Notes: generated by a model not told the origin, from the sequence alone. Positions 11,487 to 21,738 are shown, numbered from the stretch's first letter. The stretch is 33,833 bases of DNA from Didymodactylos carnosus (GCA_905250885.1 CAJNOQ010001270.1:1-33833), one strand, 5' to 3'. A program made the numbers and translations.

Positions 11487-11804
11487 AGTCCTATGAAAAT
11501 GGACTTTTCTTCAAAAAAATTTTAAAGACGTCAGTTTGTCCAATTACTGAGTTTAAATCTCATTCAAGTTCGAATGACAAAAATGTAGACTACAGAATAA
11601 CGATTTTATTAAATAATCACCATTTTAGCTAAAATGGAGCATATAAAAAATTCTATCTAAGGACAAAAAAGGTTTTGTAGAAAATATCAAAAAGATCATT
11701 CCATAAGAAACATTTCCAGAAAAAGACTAGTTTATAATAATAATAATAAATATTTGCTGAATTAATGCCAGTTATCCGTTTGACTGATGAGCACTGTGTT
11801 CATT

Positions 11805-12601
11805 TCATTCAAGTACACCGCTATCTTTGATAACAGTTTTTTTCGATGGTTTTCCGCTTTGAGAGCCTAAAATAAAATGAAGTTATTCATGCAAAGCACT
11901 ATACAAAACAATTTTTATTTACTACCTAATTGTTCTAGTTTCCTAACGACATCCATTCCGTCTATTACTTCACCGAAAACAACCTACAAGAAATATGTAG
12001 TAGTATACAAAAACTAGAAAATAGATAATTCTAATCTTTGAGTGCTCGACTTACGTGTTTACCATCTAGCCAAGGAGTGGTCACAGTTGTTATGAAAAAC
12101 TGGGATCCTTAAAGATTAATATTAATTATAAAGTGAACATACTTGGCCATGCAAATATTTCACCGTTCGTATTTGGTCCAGCATTAGCCATAGATAATAA
12201 ACCTTCTTTTGAATGCTTTAATTGAAAATTTTCATCGGCAAATTTGTTTCCGTAAATACTTTTGCCACCGGTACCATTATGATTCGTAAAATCTCCACCT
12301 TGTAACATAAATTGCGGTATTATTCTATGAAATGACGAATTTTTGTATCCGAATCCTTTTTCACCTGTACAGAGTGCACGAAAATTCTCTAACAAAACAA
12401 AAATACATAATAGCATTAAATAAAATCCTCAAAAAGCTCATACCAGCTGTTTTTGGTACAACATCATTGTAAAGCTAAAAGATAAAAGATGAAATGACAA
12501 TGTTTTAAATAAAAAATAAACTTAGCACATACCTGAAATGTAATACGTCCAAGTGGAGAGTCATCAATACTCACATCGAAAAAACATTTGGTTCTACTCA
12601 T
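11805..12601 (-). CDS. Cyclophilin A-type peptidyl-prolyl cis-trans isomerase, copy 2
   Basis: Six exons in transcription order: 12533-12601, 12444-12474, 12164-12388, 12055-12107, 11926-11983 and 11805-11866, with introns of 55-71 bases and again exactly 165 codons plus stop. It starts [10 protein letters not shown] and ends VIKDSGVLE. The isomerase site is intact: the Arg/Phe/Gln of [15 protein letters not shown] and the Trp/His of [11 protein letters not shown]. It is predicted cytosolic/nuclear. The first exon of copy 1 is split here by an extra intron, and the next two introns sit at different places, after N-A-G-P-N-T-N and between K-H and V-V. The donor at 12163 (GTGAAA) is weak but is the only one that keeps frame. 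It lies directly downstream of beta-catenin B on the same strand, mirroring cyclophilin 1 behind beta-catenin A. Confidence 0.94.
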
Positions 12602-13455
12602 ATCTTTGCTTGAAGATATTTGCCTCAAGTACAATAAATCTGAAAATGAAAAAAAAACGCTTAGATGTATAGAAAGATTTTATAATACAAGAGCCTTCAT
12701 GGGAAACCGAGTAAAGGAAATGCTTTCTAATAAATAACGTTTCGTGTATGTCTATTTCAAATCTGAGCAATTTCTACACGTAAACAAATTACTAATCACA
12801 CTGTAAATAAAAAGACAACTGTACAATTTTTACTAATATTCGTTGAATAGCTGCTCTTGGGAAGATAATCATGAATTGAAAAATATATACACAAGCTTAA
12901 ATGAATTATCTACAACTTAATATATATGTTATACAAGAGTATAAAAATTATAAACATAATCCATAAAAAGCAAGGCAAATACATAAAAAAGAAAAGAAAA
13001 ATAATTTTGTTTTCTATTGTCACAATTCATTATTAATGAGAGCAATAAAACGAAGCATATTCGAGTAACACACTCGATTATTATTCACTTATTATTATCT
13101 GATAACAGAAAAATTTTCAAAATGAAAAGAGTAAATATCTGAGATTTAAATGGTACGGTTTACTTTTTCAGTATCTCTAATAAACAAAACTTATAGATCT
13201 GTTCAAATTTTCACTAAACTAAAAAGAAAATTAATTATTATATATCTGATTATTTAAAAACGTATTTATAAATACAATATACAGAAAAAAAAATGAGAAT
13301 CGATGTATATTGAGATACTCATACGAATTTTATATGATCTGACAAAAGAAATGTAAATAAATGGCACGCTAATTTGAGCGAGGAATACATGTTGCACAAT
13401 GACTAAGAAGAAGCAGAAGGTTTCTATTCTATAAAGTAAAAAAAGAAATAAGCAT
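12602..13455. other. Spacer between cyclophilin 2 and beta-catenin B
   Basis: About 0.85 kb, AT-rich. It should contain the cyclophilin 2 promoter and the 3' UTR of beta-catenin B. The open frame at 13266-13574 overlaps the last beta-catenin exon in another frame and is a shadow. Nothing else is recognised. Confidence 0.6.
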
Positions 13456-16400
13456 TTATAAGTCTGTGTCAAACCAAGCAGCCACTTGGGCGGGAGCAGG
13501 ATGATGATCATCATTTTGTATATTAACTGAAGATAATGGAGATACTTGTATTTCCCTATCTGAGTCAATACCAAGACCAGCTTCGCTTGAATAATAATTC
13601 ATAATGGAAGGTTCATGAATTTGTTGCTGTTGCATTGGAGGAGGCGTATTCCGATAAGCATTTGAATAAGCTGATCCATTTGTCACATTGTTTTGTCCAT
13701 AATACTACAGAAAAAATAATTTTCTTCCGATGTTTGCTTTCTCAAGTTTGAGAAAATACTTACATTATTCATCATCTGATCGTCTCGATACAAGGCTGAT
13801 GTTACATCATTCGATAAACGCTTTTTCATGTCATTCGGTTTATCTTCAGATAATCGAAATAATATTGCAGCTGCATAGGTTGCTAAAAAAATGAATAAAT
13901 TCTAAATATGCATATCTATGACTATTACTCTAAAAAGACGTAAACACGACAAATCGATGCCAGTATAAACACTAAATCAAGATACATACCAACACCTTCA
14001 TCATTTGATTTAAGTAACTCCGTTAGTTTTTGCGTAGGATTTTGCTGTTCAATAATCTCAGCACAAACACGATCATTAACCAACTCACATAGCACACCAG
14101 CAGCTGCACGTTGAATCAAAACTGATGGTAAATATAATAACTGAAAAAAGATATCATATTCTTTTCATATTTTCTTTGTAGAAAAAAATAATACATACTC
14201 GAACAAAAAGTGGTATACAATCGAGATCACGTATAATAATTCGATTTGATGGATCTTTTGCTATAATATGTAATGCACCGACTGATGCTTCTAATATATC
14301 AGAAAAAGATACGTTATTATTATTATTGCTGTCCATTTTCGATGCTTGTCGTTGTAACTCTTGATGCGAACGAATAAGAAGCTGAGCTAATTTTGGTATA
14401 GAATCATTTTCACGTAATACAATTAAATTGTTTGGCGATAAGGCTAAATTTCGAATTAAACTTATTGTTGATTTAATAATAGGCCAGCTATATTTAGTTG
14501 GATTGAGCAATCGAATAATAACCGATATACCATTGATATCGCGAACAAAGTTTTGCGCATCACTAGCATGTGGATGACGCGATGTTATATGGCGTAATGC
14601 ACATATCTGAAAGCAGAAAAACAACTGTGTAGAGTAATAAAAATAAACTGAAACTGTAACACTTACAGCTGGTTCAATTATTTCTTCTTTATCATCAGCT
14701 TGAATAATTGTATTAATCAACGTTTCGATACCGTTATATTGGACAACAGCCATTTTATTAAATTGATTATTACATGTTAGATTTGATAGGACACCCACTG
14801 CACAAGAGACAGTCACAAAATCAGTTGATGATAACAATTGAATTAAGGTATGAAGCAACGTTTCCATTCCTTCCTAGAACAAAATAAACAGCTAACGACC
14901 TATAGAAATCTTCACTTTATGTTTTAATGTCTCAATAATCAGAAGAACTTAATCTCGTTCTCTATTCTCAAAGGATGAGAAACGGTTTCTGCAAGAATAT
15001 GGTTCAAAAATGTTTCAACCGCTCACAGCATTCATTTAGCTGGCGTGGTTGACAAAAAGGTCAAAAAAAGAAAAAGCTCACACTTTTGTCACGTACTTTA
15101 AGCAACAATCATCATACTTATATAGTATTTAGTGGAGAAATGTATGAAGGCATACATTTACAAGAATCTAATGTATTTCAGTTTGAAGCTCGTTATCTCC
15201 TGCATTTTCTTGTATGAAAATCATTCCGAATCTCGGTATGTTTACAACACTGTACTACATTCACTGCTATCTCATAGATCAAAATCACTGTATCCGTTCG
15301 GTATTTTGCCAATAAGTCTATTAAACCTAAGGTTTGAAACAACGTACTATAGCTTATTTTGTAGCTCTTCAATTCTGCATTTTTCTAAATACAAACTATT
15401 CCTAATTTCTATTTGTGAAAGGAACTGTAAACATTTTTATATATCACAATGGATAAAAATCGAGATATCTAGCCAATAAATCTATGAGGACAAACTTTCA
15501 CAACAAAATATTGTAGCTCATTTTGAAGCCCGAAAAATTATATCTTTCTATGTATGGTGACGAGAAATAATTTTTTCAAAGAGATCAGAAACAATTTTTG
15601 AAAGTCAGAAGTGTTGGGAAGTGACCAGGGAAGCATTTCTGGTCATTTTCACTCAAAATCGTATTGGATCATTTTCTTGCAGAAACCGTTTCTCGTCCTT
15701 TGTTGTCTAAAAAGTTCACTTTTCCTGTCAGTGGGTAGAGTTTCTATTCCAGCTAAACGTGATCAGAGTGAGGTACATTTATAGTGATTACTACCCACCG
15801 TTTTTATAGCTTGATCGGATAGATTTCTTAAAATTTGTAAACAATTTTGTTGAACACGTAGACTAGCGGTATTATAAACATATTTTTCAAATATTTTGAT
15901 ACCATTTTTTTGTATAATTAATGTTTTAATCGACGTACACACCGATAACACTCTTAGAAGGCGTGTTGTTGTCCATAATAATTTTTCATAGTCGGTAAAT
16001 TCCATAATTTTCAATAATTGTTGGGGTCCATTACTCGATTCAATAATAAGCTGAAATGAATATGAAAATATCGAGTAAATCGAACAAACTTGAGTAAAAA
16101 ATATTAAGTAGCGTAACTAACGCAAATAATACAGCTAAATATATCTAAAAATAAGAGCATAAAGAGCCAAACCACTTATCAAAACAGAGACAGCTCCAAT
16201 AATGAGATATGCGTGTCCTTACCTTGTAGAAACGGACACATGTCTTGCTAGAAAATGATCGTTTTTTGAATCATGATGCAACTACAGGAATTGGATAAAA
16301 TTCGGGTGCATAGGTCAAGAGTGGTTAGGGATACATCGATCATGAGCAACTATTGTGTGGAGTGATTTATCTAGTGGGTAGGCCGGAGGGGCGGCGTCCA

Positions 16401-18214
16401 TCCAGAGATAAACAGTTGATTTCGTTTTTAGCAAAATTTTTTCAGTCAACAGCCCCTCCAAAAATTTCAATCGCTCAATAATATATTTTTTGTTCCCAAC
16501 ACTTGTTGAAAAAATGCAAAGAAAAAAGTTATTTTTGAAATATGACGGTTTTTCAAATGTTCAAGATCCTGGGTACAAGATATCAAGAAATATCTGTACC
16601 AAAGGTCTTGCTTAAGATCTTGGGTGCAAAAATGTCTTGAGATCTTGTACGCATTTTTTCAAGATCTAGTGCCAAATCCTAACGTAAGTTCTTGGGCAAG
16701 ATGTTGGACTAGGGCGTGCATCACTAAATCCTGACACGGTTGAGGATATCTTGTTAGTTAGATCAGTTCAGAAAATACTTGAACAAAAACCAAATTTTTT
16801 TACTCAGATATATTGTTTAATTATCTATCACTTTTCTTTTTATCTTATGTTACTATTATTTGTACATTTTGTTTATTAAAAAAATAGTCAGACTTCTACA
16901 CACCAGGCCAGGGTAAGCCGAGAGTAATGGCAGGCAGACAGGCAAGGCCCAGAAAATATATCGACAGGCCCAGGCAGATCTAAACATTACAGGCCCGCCG
17001 CATGCAGACCAGGTCTCAAAAGTGTCGGCCTGTTTCGAGCCCTGGTGCTTTACAACTTTCGAGAAATCAGAAAAGTGACAAAAATTCTGCCATCGAACTA
17101 TCTTTCTTGATGTTAAAGACATTAGCTAGCGAGAGTTCCTTCTTTGCTTTACCTTAACTTCTTGATTGTTAAATGCCAACATATGTAAACAATCCGTGAC
17201 AATTGCCAAAAATTTTTGATTAGAATTATTTAATAATGAAACCATTTTATGACAACCTCCGCATCGAAGTATTTCTGTTTTAGCTTGTTCGATGTATAAG
17301 AGAAGATTATGTAATGCTGACATCGCATAATTGACAACAACTTCTATCGGTGAACTACAATAACAGAATAATAGTAGTAAATAAATTTAGAAAATGTTAT
17401 TTGCAGTTTTCTCACTCGAGTAGTTTAACCAATGCGGGTATTCCTCCTGATTTAAATATACAAAAGAGACCTTGTTTTTGTTGTGCAAGACATTGAAATA
17501 TTCCAGCAACACCACGTTTTGTTTCATCGTTTGCTTTTGAATTTGAGACGGCACGGATCAATGCATTAATAAGCTGAAATAATGTTTTACAGCGCAAAAA
17601 TAATAGTTAAACAGATTGGAAAAATGAGCGCTTACTTGCGGATTAGTCAAAGCCATGCGACTAGCCTCTTTTTTCGCTAAAGTATGTATGACCAGCGCTA
17701 CTTGTCCGACAACAATTGGATCTTCATCACTAAGTAGTCTGATTAATTCCGGTATAGCTTTTTCCGCTATTTCAGCATCTTCTTTATAATTGATTATGTC
17801 AACAACAGCATTTTTTAATTGCTGTGATGGTTCAGATAATTTTTGAACAGCTGAAAACAAATAAACAAAAATGTCAGATGTTTTTTAGTATAACATGATC
17901 GCAACAAACTTTCTCTTTCTACCTGTAGGCAAATTAGTTATATAATGTGTCGAAGATGGAACATCCATGGCTGGATCTTCTAACGCTTCAGGAAACATAG
18001 CAGCACGTATACGTTGTGCGCGCGTAGAACTCAATTGTTGATTCATATTATCAATTTGGTCTTGTGTATACTCGATTAAAGATATTGGTTGTTGATCAAA
18101 ACTCATCCCACCTCGATATGGCATTGAACTCGAATGCATATCAGAATCATGATAATGATTATTTTGACTATGCATCCACATAGCGGTTTGATCTTTTTCG
18201 GTCATTTGAGGCAT
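13456..18214 (-). CDS. Beta-catenin/armadillo paralog B: full-length, alpha-catenin site and DTDL tail
   Basis: Ten exons in transcription order: 17923-18214, 17636-17850, 17416-17573, 17153-17354, 15799-16050, 14667-14873, 14199-14606, 13990-14140, 13764-13882 and 13456-13704. They join in phase to 750 codons, close to the 781 of vertebrate beta-catenin. The degron region reads DSDMHSSS (D23 onward), with the Gly of DSG replaced by Asp and no downstream phosphoacceptor ladder. The alpha-catenin-binding segment [12 protein letters not shown] (R65-E76) is nearly identical to vertebrates. Twelve armadillo repeats run from about residue 105 to 650, with TCF-contact lysine equivalents K269 and K413. 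The tail ends AAWFDTDL, the conserved PDZ-binding terminus. The protein should serve cadherin adhesion and bind TCF in the nucleus. Several exon lengths (158, 202 and 207 bases) equal those of copy A. Introns at 14874-15798 and 16051-17152 are swollen by repeats; the others are short. Confidence 0.95.
14969..15702. mobile_element. Non-autonomous DNA transposon (734 bp) inside a beta-catenin B intron
   Basis: The ends are inverted repeats of about 35 bases. Left, from 14969: CAAAGGATGAGAAACGG then TTTCTGCAAGAA. The complement of the right end at 15668-15702 is CAAAGGACGAGAAACGG then TTTCTGCAAGAA. It fills most of the 925-base intron 14874-15798. The 115-codon plus-strand frame at 15132-15479 inside it resembles no transposase known to me. 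No target duplication was identified, so the superfamily is open. Confidence 0.65.
16051..17152. repeat. Repeat-filled intron of beta-catenin B (1.1 kb)
   Basis: This is the longest intron of the gene. At 16561-16705 it carries several copies of AAGATCTTG-type palindromes in both orientations, resembling the element at 23109-23365. At 16902-17046 lies a markedly GC-richer block with repeated CAGGC units. Its outer ends are imperfect inverted repeats, CACCAGG(C)CAGGG and CAGGGCTCGAAACAGG on the other strand. The CAGGGCTCGAAA end resembles hAT transposon termini, but no 8-base target duplication was found. The minus-strand frame across this block is not a gene. Confidence 0.45.
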
Positions 18215-18596
18215 ATGTAGTTAACTGTTCGTAAACCACAATAGTCTAAAACAGTACAATAAATATGGATTAGAAAAAATGTCGCTTACCATGGAGGCTA
18301 TACAAAAAAAAGTATTCCTTTTTAAAATATCCTCGTACAAAATGGCAAAATCTAACCTCAAATGAAGCCTTTTTCCAGGCAGAACGTTGAAAATAGACAC
18401 TGTCGGAACCAGTGTTTTTTATCTGAACTTTTATTTACTGTTAGACTAAACCAAAATGAATGTATAGTATCATAGAAAAACTGTACGAAATCACAAAAAA
18501 AAATTTGTTTTCAGGCCCGGTCCTGGCCATATCTAGTTTAAAGTCAGCATAGTTACTATTACCGGCATTGCTTTAAATTAGAAAATATGTTTAGAC

Positions 18597-18729
18597 TGGT
18601 GGCGTAGCCACCAAGTGGGCTCAGCCCACTTGAAGAAGAGAAAACTTGAGAAAATTTCTTATATTTCTACCACTTTGAAAAAATTTGGGATAACGCCCAT
18701 CCACTAACAAAGTCCTAGCTACGCCACTA
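18597..18729. mobile_element. hAT-like miniature element, 133 bp, with 8-base target duplication
   Basis: The element is flanked by GTTTAGAC on both sides (18589-18596 and 18730-18737), an exact 8-base duplication. The ends are TGGTGGCGTAGCCA and, on the other strand, TAGTGGCGTAGCTA. Eight-base duplications and (C/T)AGTGGCGTAGC-like ends point to the hAT superfamily. An inner palindrome (AGTGGGCTCAGCCCACT) lies near its left end. It has no coding capacity. Confidence 0.75.
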
Positions 18730-18748
18730 GTTTAGACCTCTGGAGAAT

Positions 18749-18877
18749 GTTTCATAAAAATTCTTAAGGGCTCGACTTAAGTCAGACTTAAATGTATAAA
18801 ATTAACACGTAAGTGTACAAAACGAAGATTTAAGTCTAGACTTAGTTACGTCAAGCACTTAATAATTTTTATGAAAC
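18749..18877. mobile_element. Fold-back miniature element, 129 bp
   Basis: The left end GTTTCATAAAAATTCTTAAG and the complement of the right end, GTTTCATAAAAATTATTAAG, match with one difference. The match then continues with gaps through ACTTAAGTC/GACTTAAATC-like segments. It lies 20 bases after the previous hAT-like element. No convincing target duplication was found. Confidence 0.6.
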
Positions 18878-18991
18878 ACCTCCTGGGGATCTTTTGTAGG
18901 TCTCGAAAAAACTTCTTAGATTTATATTAGATAACGAAGATTAGACATCAAATCAGAGAAAAGTTCATAACATATTTTGAATAGTCCCCTA

Positions 18992-19049
18992 GGAAATACC
19001 GCCCGAAGGGCGATATGAGCGTTACCGGGCGAAAGGGATCGAGCGTTAT
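18992..19049. repeat. GC-rich imperfect tandem repeat next to the hAT element
   Basis: Two adjacent units of about 25 bases share GGGCGA(A/T)..., then GAGCGTTA. The first unit contains the small hairpin CGCCC-GAA-GGGCG. The GC-rich patch stands out sharply from the surrounding AT-rich DNA and abuts the target duplication of the following hAT element. Confidence 0.5.
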
Positions 19050-19971
19050 CTTGTTAACAGAGATCGGCGAGTACGGGTATACTCGTGTTCAGTACTCGTA
19101 CTCGGAACTGTTTTTTACGAGTACTTAAAAATGTATTCAAGTATTTTCGAGTATTTGAAATTTTTCTATTATTATGCTTCACAAAGAATTTTTGGCCTTC
19201 CAAATTGAATAAATGTGATTATTGCAGACACAGAAAAACTGCTTTAGATTCTTTTTCTCTCTGACTCTCAGTTATATGCTAGGTTTTTGTGTGTTCTGAA
19301 GTCTCTTTCCCTTTCTTTTTGTATCGTTCTCTTGGTCACTAGAAGAGACTATCAGATAAGAAGACACATGTGAACTGCAAAAGAAGATAGAAAGGAAACA
19401 GAGACTTCTTATCTCTTCCTGTAGAAGAAAATAACTCGGAAAAGAAAAAAGTGAATTGTGTCTTTTCTTTTTTTGTTGAAAAGTATAAAGAAAAAGCTTA
19501 TTTGATCATATTTTAACGAAATATCAATCATCTATCAAAATTAACTCTACAACATTTTACTGTCCCTGCAACATCGGCACCAACAGAAGCGAATTTTTCT
19601 CAAAGCGGCTTATCATCCGCCCACATTGTTCAAAGTTATTAGCATCAACATTATACATATTAACATTTTTAAAATGTAATAATGATCTTCTAGGATAATG
19701 TTTCATTCTTGTGTGTTCAGATAGAGTAAAACAAATGAATAATAAACAGTAAAATAAAAAAACTAAGACTAGACCCTAACATAACTCTCCTTCAACTGAT
19801 AACCAGAAAGGTATTAAAAATGGCTATCGTTAGTGTAGGGAGCTAAAACTTTTTTTATGAGTATCTTCTTCTTTTTAGAAAATACTCGTACCCGTACTCA
19901 TAGTCGATACCCAGTACTCGTGCTCGTACTCGAGAATCTGCGTACTCGCCAATCTCTGCTTTGCTTGTTAA
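19050..19971 (+). mobile_element. hAT transposon remnant (906 bp) with 8-base target duplication
   Basis: CTTGTTAA occurs at 19050-19057 and 19964-19971, an exact 8-base duplication around 19058-19963. The left end is CAGAGATCGGCGAGTACG; the complement of the right end contains CAGAGATTGGCGAGTACG after five extra bases. Subterminal arrays of GTACTCG/ACTCGTAC units line both ends, as is usual for transposase-binding repeats. On the plus strand 19556-19642 still reads as the hAT C-terminal dimerisation motif: FTVPATSAPTEANFSQSG then a few residues to a stop. The rest of the transposase is gone, so this is an internally deleted, non-autonomous copy. Confidence 0.85.
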
Positions 19972-20258
19972 CTCATATATTTATTTATTCCGGTCAACAG
20001 CCATTATTATCGAAAAGTGGTGCCGTTCCCATTATCTTATTGGACGCCAAGAAATAACAAAGAATTTTTAAACTAGCATGAGAAACGTCATAACAATTAC
20101 ATAAAAATGAATATATTAGTAGCTTTTTCTATTATAAAAACAATATTTTCGCATGTACACGACAAGACAACTAATCATAGTTGTCGGTAACTTCAGGTCG
20201 CTACATTTTATAACCAACCACACAAAGAACAGATTTATATTTTCTAAAGCAAATAGTC

Positions 20259-20569
20259 ATGTCATCGATAGAAAAATGAAGTTTATTTAAAGTCGATAAA
20301 GTGCTTTTTTCTATTCAGCACACTCTACTCGATAACCTTAAAGATTTTCTATTCTTGGCGAGGGAAGCTGCCAAAAGTTCAAGACAAATTTTGAAACGAA
20401 TATTATTTTCCATAGAAAGTTTTTTCACCATTTTGTTCGAAAAATTTCCTTACTTTTGGCAGTATCTCTCGCCAAGAGTAAAAAATCTTCAAGATTATCC
20501 AGTGTGCTGAATATGAAAAAGCACTTTTCCGCGACTCTAAAAGAATTTCATTTTTCTGTCGATGATATG
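20259..20569. mobile_element. Long fold-back element, 311 bp
   Basis: Two arms of about 115 bases (20259-20378 and 20453-20569) are imperfect inverted copies. They share ATCGAYAGAAAAATGAA, GTGCTTTTTC, ATTCAGCACACT, AAGATTTT, CTTGGCGAG and CTGCCAAAAG in the same order. About 75 bases of unpaired centre separate them. A transcript would form a long hairpin. A shorter relative lies at 21617-21738. Confidence 0.75.
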
Positions 20570-21616
20570 AGGCTTGAATATAATTTTCGTATGAATCTTT
20601 TTCTTAAAGCTTAAGAAAGTAACACAGTTTTTAGAGAGAAATAGCTAATTATCGTCAAACAGCTTCATATCAAATATACCGAAAATCTGCGTGATTGTCC
20701 TCTAAGATCCCCGTACATATCATCCTTCAGGAAATCTGAAAAGGTGTGTCTTTTGCCAATGATTGTAAGCTTTCGCATAATACTCACAAACGCAGGAATA
20801 CATGAAGTCGGAAATTTCGAGGAAAATTAATGAAGTTCACGCAAAAGCTTTAAATTGTTGCTCAGTTTTGTGGATTATTTAGGAATGTGTTTCGCGAAAA
20901 CTGGCTAGGGTTCTCGACAACAAGCCCAATGTAAGTGAAATAATGCGAAAATAAAATGCGAGTTAACTCACACATGATTTCTAATATTGGGACAGAATTT
21001 TTTCCTGTGTCTTTTTACTACACTCTAAAAAATAGTCGTAGATCAATAAACTATCAAAAAGGGTTACAGATGCAAAATGAAAAACGGGCGGTTTTTTATC
21101 AAAAATAAAAGACCCTTTTCAGTTTTTTGTCGAAACTAAAATACCAGCTAAAAAGCTCTTATAAAATTTTGAGTTTGGCATTTCTTGGAGTCGTGTGCCA
21201 TAGTCAGGAGGAAATCCCTTGGCGTTGTGAGTTATGCTTTGGGTAAAAACTGGATTCTGGTGATGGAATTCTCGAAAAGGAAGCTAGTTACGCGTTTTTT
21301 GTTCATAATGTTTTACTACCGATTTCTTCGAGAACAGGTGAAACAGTTCACAAAAGGGGCGACAGTCTTGCTCAAATTTGCCATTATATATATAATTTTA
21401 TATTTTCTAATTCAAGATCAACTCTTGCACGTCATTAAATCAAGAAGCAAAGCACACCATAAAATTGAGATTAAAATTTGAGATAAAAATGAGATTTAGC
21501 TCGTCCGACTTTAAAAGTAAGGTTCTCAGATCAAAATTTTTTCTTAGATACCTAAAAAATTAAAAATATGTTAGACACAGAATAAGTTGTGCTCTGTTTA
21601 CCAACAGAAGTCCCAG

Positions 21617-21738
21617 AAAGTGCTTTTTCATATTCAGCACACTGGATACACCAGAAGATTTTCTATCTTTGGCAAGATACGGCCGAAAATTTAAGCAAAA
21701 TTTTAAAACTAATAATACTTTCCATGGAAACATTTTTC
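21617..21738. repeat. Truncated relative of the 20259-20569 fold-back element
   Basis: It reads AAAGTGCTTTTTCATATTCA, then GCACACTGGATA, GAAGATTTTCTAT, a TTGGC-AAG core and a TTTCCATGGAAA centre. This follows the left arm and middle of the larger element in order, but the right arm is missing. It shows that the fold-back sequence is a dispersed family. Confidence 0.65.

Larger units (their letters stand above)
9296..11804. other. Intergenic region between the two duplicated units, 2.5 kb
   Basis: It separates the 5' end of beta-catenin A from the 3' end of cyclophilin 2 and should contain the beta-catenin A promoter. A short CTTT tract lies at 9541-9562. Positions 10090-11490 are less AT-rich than their surroundings and carry the CACGTG cluster and a direct repeat (listed separately). 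An AAT-trinucleotide run lies near 11735-11750. Open frames at 9570-9863 and 10656-10847 show no family resemblance and no splice context. Confidence 0.6.

Noticed and set aside
15132..15479. 115-codon plus-strand open frame
   Set aside because: It lies inside an intron of beta-catenin B and within a transposon with inverted ends; the sequence is Ile/Leu/Ser/Tyr-rich with no transposase motif.
16856..17122. 88-codon minus-strand frame rich in Cys, Trp and Pro
   Set aside because: It lies within a beta-catenin B intron and is produced by the GC-rich CAGGC repeat block, which looks like a transposon end.
21185..21481. 98-codon plus-strand open frame with a hydrophobic segment
   Set aside because: It lies in repeat-rich intergenic DNA; the hydrophobic part comes from AT-rich sequence and there is no supporting context.
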